A stretch of 64,000 nt of DNA from Phoebastria nigripes (Eukaryota > Chordata > Aves > Procellariiformes > Diomedeidae). The position numbers and the translations under genes were made by a program. The stretch is from positions 3,913,719 to 3,977,718 of the forward strand of contig JAYKAV010002553.1 in NCBI GenBank assembly GCA_035582835.1, given 5' to 3'. The notes below the pieces were generated by a model that was given only the letters and a program-made list of their open reading frames with translations, had not been told where the DNA came from and did not search any database. Shown piece by piece: positions 62,791 through 64,000 of this stretch (its first letter is position 1; every line of letters begins with the position of its first letter).

Positions 62791-63064
62791 AGCCTAACTT
62801 TAGGTCCTACCAGAAGAGCCTGTGTCTTTCCATCACAGTGCTGTATCCCTCTGATTCCAGAAATAGTGAGCTGTGTGGCTGTGCATGGATTTCTAATTCC
62901 TGTTTGTTTCTCACACTGTGGGCATGTGTGTACTGGCACTTGAAAATGGTCCCTGCTCACGATTCTTTCTCAGGGGAACGTATGACAGCCTCCCCCACTG
63001 AGTGGTCCCCCTGGTCACCCTTTCTTGTCCCCTGTTTTCTCCATTTCTCTTCAGACTTAGATCA

Positions 63065-63095
63065 CCCCCCCCAAAAAAAAAAAAAAAAAAAAAAA
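63065..63095. repeat. C8-A23 homopolymer tract
   Basis: Eight Cs directly followed by 23 As. Confidence 0.9.
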
Positions 63096-63320
63096 GAAGT
63101 ATAAAGCCATGCTCATTAGGTTAGTAAGCCTATGGGAAAAAATGGTCTTGCCCACTTTGCCAGATGGGTCCCACCTAACATATTGTCAAGCTTCAAGGTC
63201 GATAAATAAAAGATGCAGAAAAACACTTTTCTTGCACCTCTAATCTTAACCTTCAACTTCTCCATTTAAATCTCAACCTGTCCATTTTATTCTTGATCCT
63301 TGCAGCTAGGGTCTATATTT

Positions 63321-63337
63321 AAAAAAAAAAAAAAAAA
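63321..63337. repeat. Poly(A) tract, 17 nt
   Basis: Uninterrupted A run. Confidence 0.9.
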
Positions 63338-64000
63338 TCAAAATGCCATCAGTATGCGAATTTGTTCTATGTGTTTGCCCTCTCTTTTTCTGCAACTCTG
63401 CAGTTTTATTGGTCAAACAGCCAGCAGTATATATTTGTTTTATCTTTTAGATTTGCTCTCCTAGCTATGTAGTCTCCACTTTCCATAGCCTGCCTCAACC
63501 TGTTTTATTCTTCCCACATCTTTTCTCCTTTTCACCCACAATCTGGATCCAAATAAATGGTTATTTTGTCTTAAATGTTATACTTCAGTGTTCAAAATGT
63601 ACCTCATTATTGATGATGGTCCTTATATTTTCTGCTGGTGGGAGATATAACTACATAGTATTAATACCATACTAGTGCAGTGTTTTCTATTTAAAAATTG
63701 CTTTCCTCTTGTTTCTGATGTAATTTATTTTCATGATAGGTTTTATATTTAAATATGGGTGAGGAAAAAGTTCTCTCTCAAAATAACCATAACCTTTTTG
63801 TTTATTGTCAGAAACTGTCATTTGCCATGAGGTTATCACTTTTTCCACCCTCCTGGGCATACATTATGGTACAAGTAAATTGCTGCAGCACATTGATTCT
63901 AAACTGCTGAATTACTGGTGTCTATCACAGTATTCAAATGGGTTTGCTCCCAGAGAAACATTTTTTCCATTGCTGAGCGCTCTGAAGTAAAAGTAGATTA

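Larger units (their letters stand above)
62791..64000. other. Intergenic sequence at the right edge
   Basis: No gene was recognised. It contains an A run of 23 after eight Cs (63065-63095) and another A run of 17 (63321-63337). The rest is AT-rich and featureless to me. Confidence 0.6.

Noticed and set aside
1..64000. CRISPR arrays, operons, prophage or other prokaryotic systems, and tRNA/rRNA genes
   Set aside because: None were seen. The window is vertebrate nuclear DNA, and no cloverleaf or rRNA-like stretch was recognised by eye. A tRNAscan/Infernal run would be decisive for small RNAs.

Overview
This window is vertebrate nuclear DNA and almost certainly avian. It contains large introns with consensus GT-AG splice sites, one recent and several ancient CR1 LINE copies, and the end of an endogenous-retrovirus LTR of a type common in bird genomes. 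It has no operons or prokaryotic gene layout. About twenty isolated N bases are present, as expected from a draft assembly.

The only gene I can support is on the + strand from 488 to 35080. It is a GABA-A receptor subunit that I identify as the pi subunit (GABRP). Eight coding exons can be placed to the base: 488-591, 10114-10181, 11630-11847, 12506-12588, 17090-17227, 27905-28057, 28926-29119 and 34769-35080. Together they encode 422 residues and a stop. The phases agree at every junction, and the lengths 68/218/83/138/153 follow the family exon pattern. The protein has the extracellular ligand-binding domain with its 13-residue Cys-loop, M1, the PAR-containing M2 pore helix, M3, a cytoplasmic loop of about 94 residues and M4. 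Only the signal-peptide exon(s), 5'UTR and promoter are missing; they should lie upstream of base 1. Residue numbers used here count from the first complete codon in the window (Ser1).

Layout: 1-281, ERV LTR end in sense orientation inside the upstream intron; 488-35080, GABRP with ancient CR1 fragments in its introns; 35081-~35425, a short 3'UTR with one good poly(A) signal; from there to 64000, no recognisable exon. The right end (59845-62790) is a cluster of CR1 remnants in both orientations. In mammals RANBP17 follows GABRP in the same direction. The downstream half is therefore probably the GABRP-RANBP17 interval, but no RANBP17 exon was recognised.

The most structured non-genic locus is 19729-21200, in intron 5 of the visible part. 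There a recent + strand CR1, with an intact C-terminal ORF2 frame, sits inside a much older minus-strand CR1. I found no evidence of a new biological system; the findings below are modest and checkable.
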